Below are positions 21,889 through 31,818 of a stretch of 64,000 nucleotides of DNA, in pieces (the first letter of the stretch is position 1; each line of letters starts with the position of its first letter). This stretch comes from Porphyra umbilicalis (lineage: Eukaryota > Rhodophyta > Bangiophyceae > Bangiales > Bangiaceae). The notes below the pieces were generated by a model. It searched no databases. It was not told where the DNA came from and saw nothing but the letters and a program-made list of their open reading frames with translations. Position numbers and translations under genes: made by a program. The stretch covers positions 361,830 to 425,829 of the forward strand of contig KV918791.1 in the NCBI GenBank assembly GCA_002049455.2, given 5' to 3'.

Positions 21889-21901
21889 TATGCCAACCTT
21901 A
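21889..21901 (-). repeat. Right candidate terminal inverted repeat
   Basis: atgccaaccttac, the reverse complement of 8967-8979. Immediately inside it (21785-21885) lie at least five taccgat, taccga or taccaat motifs. Confidence 0.5.
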
Positions 21902-22132
21902 CGTGCAGCGCTCTGGGGTTTCCTCCTCGACGGCGTCACGTCAACAAACCCTGAACACCGTTGCCAGAGGCACAGCATTTGCTCTTCCTCTGCCCCTCGT
22001 TTGCTGCGACCCCTTGGTGCCCCCCGTGTTGGCCCTGCGGCTGGCGTTGCTTCTCATCCGGGGTCCTATCCGCCCCACCTCCGGCTTCCGCATTGTACCT
22101 TTCCCGCCTCCCCCCCCCCCCCCCCCCCGACG

Positions 22133-24417
22133 ATGGGCCGCAAAGCTGGAAAACCCGGCGCTGGCGCGGATGGGGCCATGGGCGGCCTCGGCCGGGCGCT
22201 CGCCAAAAAATCCAAGGCCAACGCCGTCGCCTCGCGCCGCACCGAAGCCGACGTTGGCCGCCACGCCGAAGCCGCCACGGACCCGACGCTCAAGTCCGTG
22301 TTGGAAGCGTCTGACTTGAGCGAGCTAATGGAAACGGCCGCCCTCTCCAACACCTCCTTTGTCGCCGACCGCTACGCGCCGCGGGACGTGGCGCAGTCGG
22401 TCGTCATTACGCCCGGCGCGTCGGGCATGGTCGACGCCGACGCTGCCGTTGGCGGCGTGCGGCGACCCAACGACGCAGCGACGCGGGCGGTGGAGGCGGC
22501 GGCGCTGCGCGTGCCGCGGCGGCCGCCGTGGACGGCGGCGATGGACAAGGGCGCCCTCGACCGGTCCGAGCGGGCGGCCTTTCTGGCGTGGCGCCGCTCC
22601 CTCGCCGCCGTGGAAGAGGAGCTGGCGGGCGACGCGCCGCCCGCCGCGCCGGGCGTGCGCCGCGGCCCGCGCGACGCCGTCGACGGGGCGGTGTTTGCAC
22701 GCACGACGCTGACTCCGTTTGAGAAGAACCTCCAAGTGTGGCGGCAGCTGTGGCGGGTCGTCGAGCGGTCGGATGTGGTGGTGCAAATTGTCGACGCGCG
22801 GGACCCAGAGCTCTACTACTGCGCCGACTTGGACCGGTATGTCGTTGACGAGAGTGGCAAGCGGAGTTTGTTGTTGCTCAACAAGGCGGATTTGCTGAGC
22901 GAGGGGATGCGCACCCGGTGGGCGGCGCACTTTCGGTCGCGCGGCATGCGCGCCGTTTTTTTTTCGGCCAAGCCAAACGGGCGGGACGGCGAAGGCGCCG
23001 AGGAGTCCTCCTCGGACGAGGATGACGATGACACGACGTCGGACGAATCGGGCATTGATTCGGATGAGGAGAAGGAGGAGGAAGAGGAGGAGGAGGGGGC
23101 GTCTGATGAGGCTGGCGAGGAGGATGCGTCGCACGTGGCAGAGGACGATGTGATGGCCGACGGAGAGGCGGCCGCGACCACCACTGGGAGTGCTGCCGAC
23201 GCTTCCCCAGTGGCCCCGCCGGCTGTGCCCGGCGCGGGCGCGACGACTGTGCCAGCGGCGGCGACTGCAGACGCCCCGTCGCCACCACCGGTGGATGCAT
23301 CCGCCCCTTCATCCCCCCAACCGCAGCCGGCAAGGGCAGAGACGAGGCGCCCATCCCCGCTGGCGACGGCGGCACCCCCCCAACCCCCCCCCCCAACGAC
23401 GCCGACGTGCTCGACGCGGTCGCCCTGACCGCCCTCTTTGAGTCCCTCCGCCCGCCCGGCGCCGACCACCTTGTCGTTGGCATGGTCGGCTACCCCAACG
23501 TTGGCAAATCGTCCACCACCAACGTCCTCCTCGCGCACACGCCCAAGCGCGTCGGCGTGTCGGCGACGCCCGGCAAAACCAAACACTTTCAAACCATGCC
23601 CCTGTCGCCAACCCTAACGCTCTGCGATTGTCCCGGGTTGGTCTTTCCCAACTTTTCCGCCTCCAAGGCGGACCTCGTCGTTGCCGGCGTCTTGCCCATT
23701 GACCAACTGCGCGGCAGCGCGACGGCGCCGATTAGCCTCATTGCCGCGCGGGTGCCGGCGCGGCTCCTCCGCGCGCTCTATGGCGTCCGCCTGCCGGCCG
23801 TCACCGAGGTGCCCGTCGTCGGGGGCGACGGCGAGCCGACGGGTGCGGTTGTTGCCTACACGTCGGCGCCCGAGCTGCTCGCCGCCCACGCGACCGCTCG
23901 GGGGATGATGCGGGACCACGGGCGGCCCGACGTGCAGCGGTCGGCGCGGCTCATCCTCAAGGACTTTGTCAGCGGACGCCTGCGGTACGTGCACCCGCCG
24001 CCGCCGGCCGACGGCGACGCGGCGGTGGCGGCGGCGGCGGCGGCGGGGACGTCGACAGTCGCCGAAGGGGAAGCCGGCCTCGACGAGGCGGCGGCGGCAA
24101 AGATGGCCGCCCACGCGTCCCGCCTCGACGAGGCGGCGGCGGCGGCGGAGTTGGCCGCCGCCCGCACCATGATCCGCCGGCGGGAGGAGGCGGAAGCCGC
24201 CGCCCTGGCCGCCTCGGAGCGCACCAAGGCGCACGTGCGGGGCGCGGGGGGGCGCCACAAGCGGGGCAAGGCGGGCGCCAAGGCGGCGCCCCGGGCGGCG
24301 CCGCTGCCGGGCATGGGGGGAGGGGTGCCGAGCGCCGCGGGGGGGGGGGCCTACACGCGCGTCGCGCGGCCGTTCCTGCCCGCGCCCAAACGTGAGTTTG
24401 GCCTGGAGCGGCCGTAG
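22133..24417 (+). CDS. LSG1: LSG1-like circularly permuted GTPase (60S ribosome export/maturation)
   Basis: The ATG at 22133 starts MGRKAGK, followed by the LSG1 N-terminal block LGRALAKKSK, a RVPRRPPW segment and TPFEKNLQVWRQLWRVVERS. The GTPase motifs come in permuted order: G4 LLLNKADLL, a G5-like FFSAKPNG, then G1 GYPNVGKSS, G2 ATPGKTKHFQT and G3 LCDCPGLVFP, with GVLPIDQLRG after them. A strongly acidic Ser/Glu/Asp insert lies between the two halves, as in eukaryotic LSG1. The C-terminus is basic (HKRGKAGAKA). LSG1 releases NMD3 from cytoplasmic 60S subunits. The phase changes between the acidic linker (frame ending at 23428) and the G1 half (frame open from before 23360). The switch lies in a Pro-rich stretch with runs of 7 and 11 C, so it is either a short intron or a homopolymer length error or mutation. 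Confidence 0.85.
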
Positions 24418-25048
24418 AGGGAGGGGGGGGGGGGCGGCGGCGGTGTATATGGAGCACTTGTGGGCGCTGTCCTACTGTACCTGCGTGTCGTCAACGACGA
24501 AAGTAGTGCCTGGTGCGTCTCTGGGGTGTGCTCGTGCTCAATGGTTGCCGCTCATGGCGCTCTGTTTGCTTTTATGTGCATCCAATTGCACGGCACGCTG
24601 GCATACACGTCCGAGGTCGCCCTCCGCCGCGGGAGCGGCGCGTCGGCCGCCGAGCAGGTCATCAGGACTGTCCTCTCGATGCACCGGGTGCGAGCAGCGT
24701 TAACGTCCACACTCGCTGTGCGCACACCTCAGCGGCGGCAATGGCGGTGCGCCAGCCACGGTGCGCCGGCTCCAACGGCGCACCTGCCAGGTAGGCAAGC
24801 GCAGTCGGCCGTACAGGGGCGCACCGACAAAGCCAGACGCAGGGCTGTTGGGGCACGACAGCTCACCCCCTCACGGGGAGGCCGGCAGGGAAGCCAGCAC
24901 ACGCTGCGCCACACGCACATCGCCAAGCAACTGGAAGGCACGTGTGGGCACGCATGGTCCGGGCAAGCGACCTCCAACGCCGCAGCGGCACCGACGCCGC
25001 CGACGATCCCGCCGACGCCCCCGCCGACGCGCCCCCCCCCCCCCCCGC
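24418..25048. other. Intergenic region between LSG1 and TFB5 3' ends
   Basis: No gene recognised. It contains short G-rich and C-rich homopolymers just after LSG1 and just before the TFB5 stop. Confidence 0.45.
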
Positions 25049-25258
25049 CTAGGTGAGCGACTCGTACTGGTTCTCTGCAAACAGGCGCTCCAGCTGGTCC
25101 TTGATCATATCCACCGCCCACGCGTGGATGAAGAGGTGCGTCTCGTCGAGCTTGGCCACGATGAACCGGTCGGGCGCGCGGTCATTGTCGAGTTTGAGGA
25201 GAAACTGCTTGACGGGCACGTCGCAGGTGACGAGCACCCCGTGGGTGGCCTCTGGCAT
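25049..25258 (-). CDS. TFB5: TFIIH subunit TFB5 / GTF2H5 (TTDA)
   Basis: A 69-residue protein, matching the usual ~70 residues of the family. It begins MPEATHGVLVTCDVPVKQFL, then LLKLDNDRA, RFIVAKLDETHLFIHAW and ends in a helix MIKDQLERLFAENQYESLT. The pattern G-V-L-V-x-C-D-x-P-x-K-Q-F-L-L and the D-x-T-H-x-F motif are diagnostic. TFB5 is the smallest subunit of the TFIIH core; it binds p52/TFB2 and supports XPB in transcription initiation and nucleotide excision repair. It is a single exon read towards LSG1, with GLDH upstream on the same strand. Confidence 0.88.
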   Translation of the reverse strand: MPEATHGVLVTCDVPVKQFLLKLDNDRAPDRFIVAKLDETHLFIHAWAVDMIKDQLERLFAENQYESLT

Positions 25259-25655
25259 GGTGGGCGATCACGTGCTCGAGGGAACGACAGTGGAAGGGGG
25301 ACGAGGCGCCGCAAGGGAGAACGGGGGTCAAGAGGGGAAGGGGAGTGGCCAAAAGAACAACGATGACGTAGGTGACGACGGTGAGAAAGACAGAGGAAGC
25401 ATGTGGGTGGTGGTATTTACTGCACGTGGTTGGACAGGCTCAAGAAGCAAGAGCGCATGTGATAGGAGTAACACGGAATCAATTCCGTCGCCACCGGTCG
25501 AGCCACGAGGACTGCTGCACAGTACAAACGCATGCCACGTTTCAAGGGTACAGGACCAAACGGGGGGCCAAGAAGCGAGACAAGCGCGACTGTCTGCACC
25601 GCGGAGGCGCACACAACCAAGCAACAGGCTCTGAACCACGCGGCCGCAGTTCCGC
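25259..25655. other. Intergenic region between GLDH stop and TFB5 start
   Basis: About 0.4 kb on the minus-strand transcription side, which should hold the GLDH terminator and the TFB5 promoter. No other feature seen. Confidence 0.5.
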
Positions 25656-27440
25656 TCACGCACCAACCTTGCGCTTCTCCTTCTCCGTCGACGGTGCTGG
25701 CGGGCGTCCCCCCCCCTCCCCAAAAATCGCGTCGAGCAACTCGTTGGACAGCAGCCGCTGCGGGTCGTACTCGTCCCGCAGCGCCGTAAACGCGGCGACC
25801 GGGTAGCGCCGGGCGACGCGGGCGGTGAGGGCGGCCGCTTCGTCCGCGTCGGCCGGCGGCTCAATCTTGGCCCAGTGCTCCACCGCCCCGTACTTTTCCC
25901 ACTGCCGCTCCGCGAGCGCCCGCTTGTACGCTGCAAAGGCGGCCGTGACGGCCGCGCGCGTCGTGCCGCCGCCGTCGCTGCCACCGCCCCCGCCACTGCC
26001 GCCGTCACCGCCGCCACCCGCGAGCCGCGCCGGCAAGTACATAATGATGCCGACCCAGGTGTGGACGCTGTCGGGCGGCCCCGCCACTGGGGACAGCGGC
26101 GACGCGCTGCCCGCCGACCAGCGCTGCTCGATCGGCGCGTGCGCCGGGATGGCCTCCGCCTCAATCTGCCCGAGGATGTCCCGCACGAAATCCACATCCG
26201 CCGTCGGCGCCGCCGGCGGCACAGGCAGGGCGACTTCCGACACCCACTGCTCACCGCCGCAATCAAAGCCGAGGATGGTGTGGATGGGGCCGACGCGCGC
26301 GCCCGACGCGGCGCGCCAGTAGGCCGCCTCGGCGGCATTGACGCGGGCAACCCAGGTCGGCTCGAGGGGATCGAGCGCGAGGAGCTCGTCGCGGAGCTCG
26401 GTCCACCCGAGGCCCCGCACGTCGGCGGCCGTCGGCTCGGTGCGCCCCCGCCGTCCGAGCGCGTCGGTGAGGAGCGCCCGCGCGGGCGCCAGCCGCTCCT
26501 CATCCGTCCCCGCGGGGGGGCCCCCCGCCCCCGCGACCGCGTCGTCGTCCGACACGCCCGGCGGCACCACGTCGGCCGTGACGACAACGACCGCGTCGGT
26601 GTGGGGGATCCACATGTACCGCAGGTACTTGTGCCGCGCGAGGCGCCCAGCGTGCGCGGCAGCGACAGCGTCGCGGCCCTCCACCCAGCTCTGCTCGACG
26701 AGCCGGTGGTCGTCCACGACGCGGAGCGTCAGGTCGGCCACCACCCCGAGCGCGCCGAGGCCGACGCGCGCCATCCGCAGGCGCGCCCCCCCGTCGGCAT
26801 CGTCGGCCGACAGGCGCACGACGCCCGCGGCGGGGGTGACGAGCGTCATGCCCACGACCGCCTCGTCCGACGGCGGCTGCGTCGCGCCGCTGCCGTGGGC
26901 GCCCACCTGGGTGAGCCCCCCGAGCTGTTGCTCTGAGATGGACGCGTAGGTGGGGAGCGTCAGCCCGTGCGCCCGCAGCGCGGGGACGATATCCGCGACG
27001 CGCGCGCCCGCCTGCACGGTCGCCGTGTGCGCCGCCGCGTCGACGGCGAGCACCGCGTCCATGAGGCCGACGTTGATCATGCCGCGCTCCGACAAGCCGA
27101 GGGCGTTTGGGGAGAGGGCAGAGCCGACGGGGCGCAGGGGGGCGCCCCGCGACGACGCGTCCGCAACGGCCGTGGCGAGGTCACCGAGCGACGCCGGCTG
27201 CGCGTACGACGCGGCGGGGAGGGTGACCGAGTGCGTGTTGGACCAGTTGACGACGTGCTCCACGTCTTGCGCTGCCCCCGCCGCCGCTGGGGGGGGGGGT
27301 GCCACGCCGGGAGGGGCGGCGGCACCGGCGGCGGCACTGGCGGCAGCGGGAGCCTTCTTCTTGGACGGCGGCCCATACACCGTGTAGCCGGTGCCGGCCG
27401 CGAGGGCGGCGACCAGCGCGGCGGGGCGGATGCCCCGCAT
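25656..27440 (-). CDS. GLDH: L-galactono-1,4-lactone dehydrogenase (ascorbate synthesis)
   Basis: A 594-residue flavoprotein. Residues ~70-250 form the FAD-binding PCMH domain, with VVNWSNTHSV, APLRPVGSALSPNALGLSER, HTATVQAGARV, SISEQQLGGLTQVGAHGSGA and GLGALGVVADLTLRV. The C-terminal aldonolactone oxidase domain has RYMWIPHTDAVVVVTADVV and EHWAKIEPP, the plant-type HWAK motif. A Leu (SALSPN) stands where covalently flavinylated relatives have His, so FAD is probably non-covalent, as in plant GLDH. The enzyme makes ascorbate at the mitochondrial inner membrane and passes electrons to cytochrome c. The N-terminus has a short hydrophobic stretch fitting a mitochondrial signal. Gly- and Ala-rich low-complexity linkers are insertions. 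The start is the first ATG in a long open frame. Confidence 0.9.
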   Translation of the reverse strand: MRGIRPAALVAALAAGTGYTVYGPPSKKKAPAAASAAAGAAAPPGVAPPPPAAAGAAQDVEHVVNWSNTHSVTLPAASYAQPASLGDLATAVADASSRGAPLRPVGSALSPNALGLSERGMINVGLMDAVLAVDAAAHTATVQAGARVADIVPALRAHGLTLPTYASISEQQLGGLTQVGAHGSGATQPPSDEAVVGMTLVTPAAGVVRLSADDADGGARLRMARVGLGALGVVADLTLRVVDDHRLVEQSWVEGRDAVAAAHAGRLARHKYLRYMWIPHTDAVVVVTADVVPPGVSDDDAVAGAGGPPAGTDEERLAPARALLTDALGRRGRTEPTAADVRGLGWTELRDELLALDPLEPTWVARVNAAEAAYWRAASGARVGPIHTILGFDCGGEQWVSEVALPVPPAAPTADVDFVRDILGQIEAEAIPAHAPIEQRWSAGSASPLSPVAGPPDSVHTWVGIIMYLPARLAGGGGDGGSGGGGGSDGGGTTRAAVTAAFAAYKRALAERQWEKYGAVEHWAKIEPPADADEAAALTARVARRYPVAAFTALRDEYDPQRLLSNELLDAIFGEGGGRPPAPSTEKEKRKVGA

Positions 27441-28293
27441 GGCGGGAGCCCCGGGCGGGACGGCGGGCTCAACGGCGAGAGCGGCGGGTGGGCGGGGCGA
27501 CCGACACCCGAAAGCGACCCGAACAAGAGGGCGCGGAAGGGAGTCCGGGAGCAGCGATAGAGACACCAAAGAACTGGAAAGACCACAGCAGGGCGTCGCA
27601 GGTGACGGAGGGCGCCGGCAGCATCCAGGCGGGTGGCGGGCGGGCAGAGGGAGGCTGCCAACGCGCGCGGCGGTGGCGTTTCGGGGGTCTGCAAAGCAAC
27701 GGGATGGCACCGCCCCGGGCCAATCTCGCCTGCGCACGCCAGCGCCATCAGCGGTGGCATGGGGGAAGGAATTCAACGCACAGGAAGCCCTCGATCCCAC
27801 CGCAATGATGCACTTGACATAAGTAATTGCAGCGGGCCAAGGTCGCCACGCTTCCCGCGACAAAATGGGGGCCGCGCCAGCGCCTGCTGCCGTTTCGGTA
27901 CGGGCTCCTGCGCGATCTGGCGCCAAGCGGCGGGTGACCGCCCCCGCCTCGCGCCTGCGCCCGCTTGGTCTGCCCCGCCCGGCGGCCGCGGCGATCGCCC
28001 GCGGGGCGCACCCGCCCACGCGTCTCTGCCGAGTGGCGCGGGGTCCCCGCCGCCCGCCGCCGTCGAGCGCGCCGCCCCTGCCGCCGCCGTCGCCGGCGCG
28101 CGCGTGCCACGCGCGTCGTCCGCGTGCGCGTGGCGGCGCCGCGTCCCTGGCGGCCGTCTGCCACCCCCCGCCGCCCCGCCCCGCCGGCGGCGCACCGTCG
28201 TTCCCCCCCCCCCTCCATCCACGTTGCCGCCGCCGCGTTCTGCGTCCTCCCCCACCCTTTTGGCGCTCCCGCCCCGCCGGCGGCTGCGGACAC
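27441..28293. other. Region upstream of GLDH
   Basis: Holds the GLDH promoter and extremely GC-rich DNA with open frames on every strand, a product of composition. A locally AT-richer segment (cacttgacataagtaattgc) lies near 27815. No gene supported. Confidence 0.4.
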
Positions 28294-30720
28294 CATGGCG
28301 TACCGGCGTGTGCCCGAGGCCCCCCCCCCCCCCCCCCCCCCCTGTGGCCCCCCCCCCCCCCCCCCTCCCCTTCGCGCTGCGGCTCCCCCCCTCCTCGGCG
28401 CTCGCGCAGCTGGCGGGCGGCTCGCCGCTCGCGTGGCCGCCGCCGCCGCCGCCCGCCGCCGCCCCCGTCGACGCGTGGCGGGGGGGAGGCCCCCCGCCGA
28501 CGGCGGGCACCCCCCCCGCCGCCGCGCTGCCCGACGCGCCGTCGGCGGCGGCCGCGGCGGCGGCAATGGCGGCGGCGCGGTGGGGGCTCCCGCCGCCGCC
28601 ACCGCCGCCACCGACGGCGCCGCTGCGCGGGGCGGCCGACGCGTGGCGGCCGCCGCCGGTGCCGCACCCGCCGCCGCACCCGCCGCGGGGGGGCGCCGCC
28701 GCGCGTGACCGCCGCCGCGACACGGGCGGCCGCGACCGCCGCCGCACGCCCGCCGGCGGCGGCAGCGGCGGTGATCCCACGCGCGCACGGCGGCCGCGGG
28801 GGCGGGCGCCCCGCCTCCCCGCCCCGCCCGACGCGTCGGCGGCCGCCCGCCGCTCACGCCGCGGCGGCCGCAGCCGCAGCCGCAGCCGCAGCCGCAGCGG
28901 CAGCCGCAGCGGCAGCGGCAGCGGCAGCCACAGCCGCGCCGGCGGCGGCAGCAGGAGGCCCGCCCCCCCCCCCCCCCCCCTGACGCCCGACGAGCGGCGC
29001 GCGGCGGCGACGCGCGCGGCGCTGCGGGTGTTGCACCGCGCGTCTGACGCGCTGCAGGGCCTCGTCGACGGCGCGTCGGATCGGGTCGTTGTGCGCCTCG
29101 TCGGGTCGGGCGGGGGCTCTCGGGGGGGGGGTTTGACAACCGACTCGCCATCCCCGTCGCCGTCGCCCTCGTCATTGCCGTCGCTCCCGTCGTTGGGCTC
29201 GGACGGGGGGGGTGGGGGGGTGGCGGCAGCGGCAGCGGCGGCGGCTCCCTCTCGTCTGCGCCCCTGCCAGCGTCCATCTCGCTGCCATCCTACTTGGCGT
29301 CGCCAGTGGCGCGCCGCCCTCCGCCGCCGCCGCCGTCGCCGCCGCCGCAGACGCTGCCGCTGCCGCTGCCGTCGCCGCTGGCAGCCGCGCCGGGTGCGAC
29401 GGCGGGCGGTCCGTCGCGCCACGGGGCGCCGACACCACCGCCGCCGCCGCCGCGCGCGCCGCCGGGTGGGCCGTCCCCCCCCTCCACGCGGGCGTCGGCC
29501 AGCCCCGTCTCGTCGGGCGCCGTCGCCACGGCAGCGTCGGCCCCCGCGGCGGCGGCGGCGGCGGCGGCGGCGGGTGCGGCGCCACCCCGCGCGGCTGCGA
29601 GTGCCGGCGGCGGCGGCGTCGCCGGCGGCGGCGCCGCCGGCCGGCGGTCCCGCGTCGCCTCGGCGGCGCCGCGCGCCGCGCGCCCCGACGGCGACGGCGG
29701 CGCGTCTGGCGGGGACGGCGACAGCGCCGACGCGGCGGCGACCGCCGCCCTCGTTGCCGACGTCGAGCGCCTCGTGCGGCGGTACCGGCGGCGCACCGGC
29801 GGCGGCGGCGGCGGCAGCGGCGGCGGCGGCGGCGGCGGTGGGTCCCGCCCATCCCGGGCGGCGGCGGCCGCGGGGGCGGACCTCCCCCCGGTGGGGGGGG
29901 GTGTCGACAAGCGCCGCCCGCACCGGCGGCCGGGGCGGGCGGCGACGCTGGAGGGGCGGGGGGGGGGGGGGAGGCGCCCCGCCCGTGGCCCGCTCCCAGG
30001 ACGGTCGCGGGGGGGGGGGGGGGGGGGGGGGGGGACCACCCGCCGCCTGCAGAGCGGCGCCGGCGGGAGCGGGCGCGGCGGGCGCCGTCGCCGCCGCCGT
30101 CGCCGCTGTCGGTGGGGGCGCCGTCGCTGCCGACGCCGTCGCCGTTGCCACCGTTTGCGGCCTATGCCCACCTGTACGGCAGCGGCGGGCCGTATGGCGG
30201 GGGCGGCGCGGCGGCGCCCCCCCCCCCCCGCCCCATGACGCACCGGCCGGCGCCGCGGTTGCGGCGGCGCACCCCGCCGCGGCGGCGTGGCCGCCGCCAG
30301 TGGCGGGGGCCCCCCCCCGCCCCCCTCCCTCTCCTCCACCGTCTCCTCGTCGGTCACGTCTGGGGGCGGCGCGGCGGGGGCGGGGGGCGCCCCCTTTCGC
30401 CCCTCCCGCATGCTCGCCGCCGCCCTGCGGCCGTCGGCCTCGTCGCGCCGGTGGCGGCGGGAGGCGGTGCTGCTCGCCGCGCGGCCGACGGCGGTGGGGG
30501 CGCCGCCGCCCGCCGTCGGGGGGGTGGGGGGGGGGCGGGTGCTCTGGGGGGGGGGGGTCCTCGGCGGCTGGGGGGGGTCCTCGGGGCCGCCGTCGCCGTG
30601 CCGCCGCCGCCAGTGCTGCCGACGGGGTGGCCATGACGGCGGGGGGGGGCGAGGCAAAGGGGCGGGAGGGGGGGGGTCGTCGCCGTATGAGGACATTTCT
30701 TCTTTCTTTTGTTGGGCTAT
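28294..30720 (+). CDS. Candidate Pro/Ala/Ser-Arg-rich low-complexity protein, frame changes at homopolymers
   Basis: An ATG at 28294 in accatgg context begins MAYRRVPEAPPPPP. After C runs at 28320-28365 the plausible frame becomes that of LPFALRLPPSSALAQLAGGS, an RSRSRSRSRSGSRSGSGSGS tract (near 28870) and a helical block TRAALRVLHRASDALQGLVD. It shifts again near 29200-29290 to PASISLPSYLASPVARRPPP and ALVADVERLVRRYRRR, and again around a run of about 24 G at 30010-30034. The coherent blocks are separated only by C or G homopolymers. Run-length errors in one SR/Pro-rich gene would therefore explain the breaks. Overlapping frames on the other strand are equally long, so coding is far from certain. 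No family is assigned. Confidence 0.28.
30004..30034. repeat. Poly-G tract
   Basis: An almost uninterrupted run of G at about 30010-30034 within a Gly-rich low-complexity region. Such runs could form G-quadruplexes and are prone to sequencing length errors. Confidence 0.85.
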
Positions 30721-31818
30721 AGACGGGGCAAAGTTAGTGCGGGGGCCACCGGGGAGACCAGATGCGCTGCGGTGGACGGCATCCACGTCCTACATGGAGA
30801 AGCGGGGCGACGCGCACACGTGCGCACCCCGACAGAGCAGCAAGCGACTCACTGCAACACGTGTTGGTCTGGGCGCGGGCAGGGGACACGGGTCTTGCGG
30901 CCGTCCCGATGCGTGCGATCGCGCTTGCTGCCAGACACAAGAGCAACCGGGGCTGCCCGCGTCAGTCAGTCACACACACAAGCCCAGCGGCGTCCGACCA
31001 TGGGCGCACCCACATGTGTGTGACCAACAGTGAGACGAGGCACACGAGAGACGCTCGACAGACGTGCGCAGGCGGGTGAAAGCCAGTGGGAACGCCCGCC
31101 CGCGGGCGCAACGTCCAAGTGTCCGGCGGCGGCGGCGAACCGCAGCCTTCGCCCAGTATGGCAAAGCCGAGTCTTGTCCGCCTTGGCGAGCCAAATGGCG
31201 GTAGGAGACCAAGCAACCCATCGGCGGAGACAGCAACGTCTGCACACGCTGGGGTCGCCACCAAGGTGACGGCCCGCGATGTTGGCGACAGAGACGAGCA
31301 CGACGCGTGGGGCGGCAGGCCAGCGGACCTGAGGCGGAGGCGCACACCACCCACGGGTGTCGACGAGCTGGCGCCGCCACGCGCTGGGAGCACCACACCA
31401 TTGACGGTCGGGTGCGCCCGCTCGCCCGTCTTCCCTCGACCCCATAGTCGTGGTGCGCAGCCCAAAAGGGACGCACCTGGACGGGGGCGTCATAAAGAAG
31501 ATGGAAAGAAGAAAAAAACGGTCACGCGGCCCCGCCCCCTGAGAGGAGGAAGTGGGACGGCGACAGACATTTTGCAAACAAGCAGAGAAGACTATTGAAG
31601 AACGTACGAGCGCGGGCGACGCAGCGCCGCCGCCGCCACGGTGAAGCCCGTCTCCGACGGGCCCGCACGCAAGACGACGTGACCAGGAAGATCCAAGGAG
31701 CTGGCACGTGGCAAACCGGGCCAGGTCGGCAGTGGCAGCGACTCCGTTGGGTGAGAGGTGCTGCCGCGGCAGGGCATGGGCCCTCGCCGGTTGCCGCCGG
31801 GGGTTGCTCCGCCGTGCC
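30721..31818. other. GC-rich region without recognised gene
   Basis: Open frames occur on both strands, but none has recognisable motifs or consistent protein-like composition. Confidence 0.4.

Larger units (their letters stand above)
8967..21901. mobile_element. Probable KDZ-superfamily DNA transposon (~13 kb) with transposase and C48 protease
   Basis: The inferred extent rests on two things. First, a 13-base sequence gtaaggttggcat at 8967-8979 recurs as its reverse complement at 21889-21901. Both ends carry several nearby taccgat or taccaat motifs in an otherwise GC-rich setting. Second, the interval contains only two long conserved proteins: a Kyakuja/Dileera/Zisupton-like transposase (+) and a Ulp1/SENP peptidase (-). 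Large KDZ elements that carry such peptidases are known from other eukaryotes. GTGC lies just outside both ends, but no clear 8-base target duplication was found. The exact ends are therefore uncertain, though the mobile nature of the content is fairly sure. Confidence 0.6.

Noticed and set aside
27773-30634. Very long minus-strand open frame of ~950 codons
   Set aside because: It is the antisense shadow of a C/G homopolymer-rich region; composition is Arg/Pro/Ala/Gly noise with no motif, and equally long frames exist on the other strand.
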